DNA of 64,000 bases from Tildeniella torsiva UHER 1998/13D (GTDB lineage: Bacteria; Cyanobacteriota; Cyanobacteriia; Phormidesmidales; Phormidesmidaceae): positions 1 through 64,000 of the forward strand of contig JAHHIH010000021.1 in assembly GCA_019358835.1 (NCBI GenBank), read 5' to 3'. The translations under genes were made by a program, and so were the position numbers. Positions within the stretch are counted from its first letter, which is position 1. Every line of letters starts with the position of its first letter. The notes beneath the pieces are model-generated. The model was not told the origin of the DNA. It saw only the letters and a program-made list of their open reading frames with translations, and ran no database searches. Positions 63,327 to 64,000 of the stretch are shown here, in pieces.

Positions 63327-63469
63327 GGCGGGGGAGGTAAGGAGGGTGGGGAAGGTAAGGGAGGTGAGGAGGATTAGAATGGTAAGGAAAAAGACCTTCC
63401 ATCTCCCCTATCTGCTCACTCCCCCATCTCCCTTATCCCCCCAATCTCCCTCATCTTTTCTACCTACCC
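63327..63469. repeat. G-rich/C-rich low-complexity tract
   Basis: Tandem GGAGGTAAGG- and GGGAAGGTAAGG-like units on the left and CCCCCATCTCCC-like units on the right fill the space between sodX and sodN. Same class as 1-170 and 9335-9490. The left and right halves are loosely complementary and may form a hairpin between the two genes. Confidence 0.7.
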
Positions 63470-63943
63470 CTAGCTCGCGGTGTACCAAGACACATCGCGG
63501 TTCTTAGTCGTCCAGAAGATACCGTGGATTTTCTGGACGGCTTCCATCAGTTCGGTGGCGTGCTGCACGCTGACTTCGACCTTGCAGGCCGAGCAGAGTT
63601 TAGCCGCTTTCCAGAAGGTGTCGTGCAGGTCAGGGAACTGCTCAAGGTGCACGGGCTTGAAGTAGTCAGTCCACAGAACCAGCAGTTCATCTTTGGCGAT
63701 CTGGGCCTGCTCTTCTTTAATGGCGGTGTAGCGGGCGAAGGTGTTGTGGTAGGCAACAGCAGCCGCTTTGTCGCCACTGGCGGGGGTTTCAAGATCCACC
63801 AGTTTTTTGGTCATTGACAGCACTGCCTCAGCGGCTACGCGAGCCGAGGAGGGGTCATAAACGCCGCAGGGGCCATCGCAGTGGGCGTGTACCGCTTCGG
63901 CGGGGAACCATGCCTGTAGCTTGGCGATCGCTTGGTTGAGCAT
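63470..63943 (-). CDS. sodN: Nickel superoxide dismutase
   Basis: Cytosolic NiSOD that dismutates superoxide, about 157 aa before processing. The nickel hook is HCDGPCGVYD, with a short propeptide (LNQAIAKLQAWFPAEAVHA) to be removed by SodX to expose His1. I chose ATG at 63941-63943, since AGGA lies five bases before it; the ATG at 63947-63949 is two codons earlier, and a TTG at 63974-63976 is unlikely. The promoter lies close to the right window edge. Confidence 0.96.
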   Translation of the reverse strand: MLNQAIAKLQAWFPAEAVHAHCDGPCGVYDPSSARVAAEAVLSMTKKLVDLETPASGDKAAAVAYHNTFARYTAIKEEQAQIAKDELLVLWTDYFKPVHLEQFPDLHDTFWKAAKLCSACKVEVSVQHATELMEAVQKIHGIFWTTKNRDVSWYTAS

Positions 63944-64000
63944 AATCATCCTGGTAGTGAATGGGAATACGGGCAAAAAACGGGAATTTTCTTGCGCCTG

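Noticed and set aside
1-64000. CRISPR array, tRNA or rRNA genes
   Set aside because: No regularly spaced direct repeats and no T-arm-like GGTTCGAATCC or its complement in a cloverleaf context were found by eye.

Overview
The window looks like a chromosomal segment of a filamentous or picoplanktonic cyanobacterium with high G+C (Leptolyngbya/Nodosilinea/Phormidium-like; the genus is a guess). The octamer GCGATCGC (HIP1), a cyanobacterial hallmark, is scattered through almost every gene. Cyanobacterial-type genes are present: type III glutamine synthetase (glnN), nickel superoxide dismutase with its maturation protease (sodN/sodX), an OstA/LptB/LptF lipopolysaccharide export set, HEAT-repeat and pentapeptide-repeat proteins, and hopanoid-modification genes. 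No rRNA, tRNA or CRISPR array was recognised.

Layout. 1-8107: a two-component pair (response regulator with a fused Hpt domain, then a multi-PAS histidine kinase that runs off the left edge), and a solute-binding protein translationally coupled to a HAMP-PAS-GGDEF-EAL protein. 8318-16224: threonine aldolase, then the Lpt export genes lptA, lptB and lptF, with a 3.2 kb block (PhyH-type dioxygenase and GT4 glycosyltransferase) between lptA and lptB. 16487-22098: a structured RNA or leader, a Cys-rich small protein, RNase Z, a serine-recombinase-like protein that seems to lack its catalytic residues, a Uma2 protein and asnS. 22847-30899: glnN, ybaK, a nucleoside phosphorylase coupled to an RND exporter, and a cyclic-peptide-type ABC exporter. 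30914-32960: a lower-GC patch with a CHASE4-GGDEF cyclase and a decayed ISKra4-type transposase.

32962-40473 is a membrane-lipid neighbourhood: sulfotransferase, HpnO-like aminotransferase, squalene/phytoene synthase, HpnH radical SAM enzyme, and an MprF-like protein with permuted domain order. 41110-44682 is a decaying accessory patch: two paralogous hexapeptide acyltransferases, one frameshifted and one with a nonsense codon, separated by an IS4-type element with a near-perfect target duplication. 44683-64000 returns to housekeeping genes: pentapeptide protein, GH13_18 sugar phosphorylase, cobS, a proS/DUF2993/GerMN run, PhoH2, host-attachment protein, cNMP-EAL phosphodiesterase, malate dehydrogenase, cytosine deaminase, DnaJ, and sodX/sodN.

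How it fits together. Three separate c-di-GMP proteins read different inputs: a periplasmic ligand through the coupled binding protein, an extracytoplasmic CHASE4 domain, and a cyclic nucleotide. A perfect CRP-type operator lies between the cNMP-EAL gene and mdh. Several genes act on the envelope (Lpt, glycosyltransferase, hopanoid modification, sulfotransferase, MprF, RND and ABC exporters, acyltransferase remnants). The observations I rate highest are the coupled solute-binding/c-di-GMP pair, the hpnO-sulfotransferase pair, the 184-nt structured RNA at 16487-16670, and the CRP operator beside the cNMP-EAL gene.
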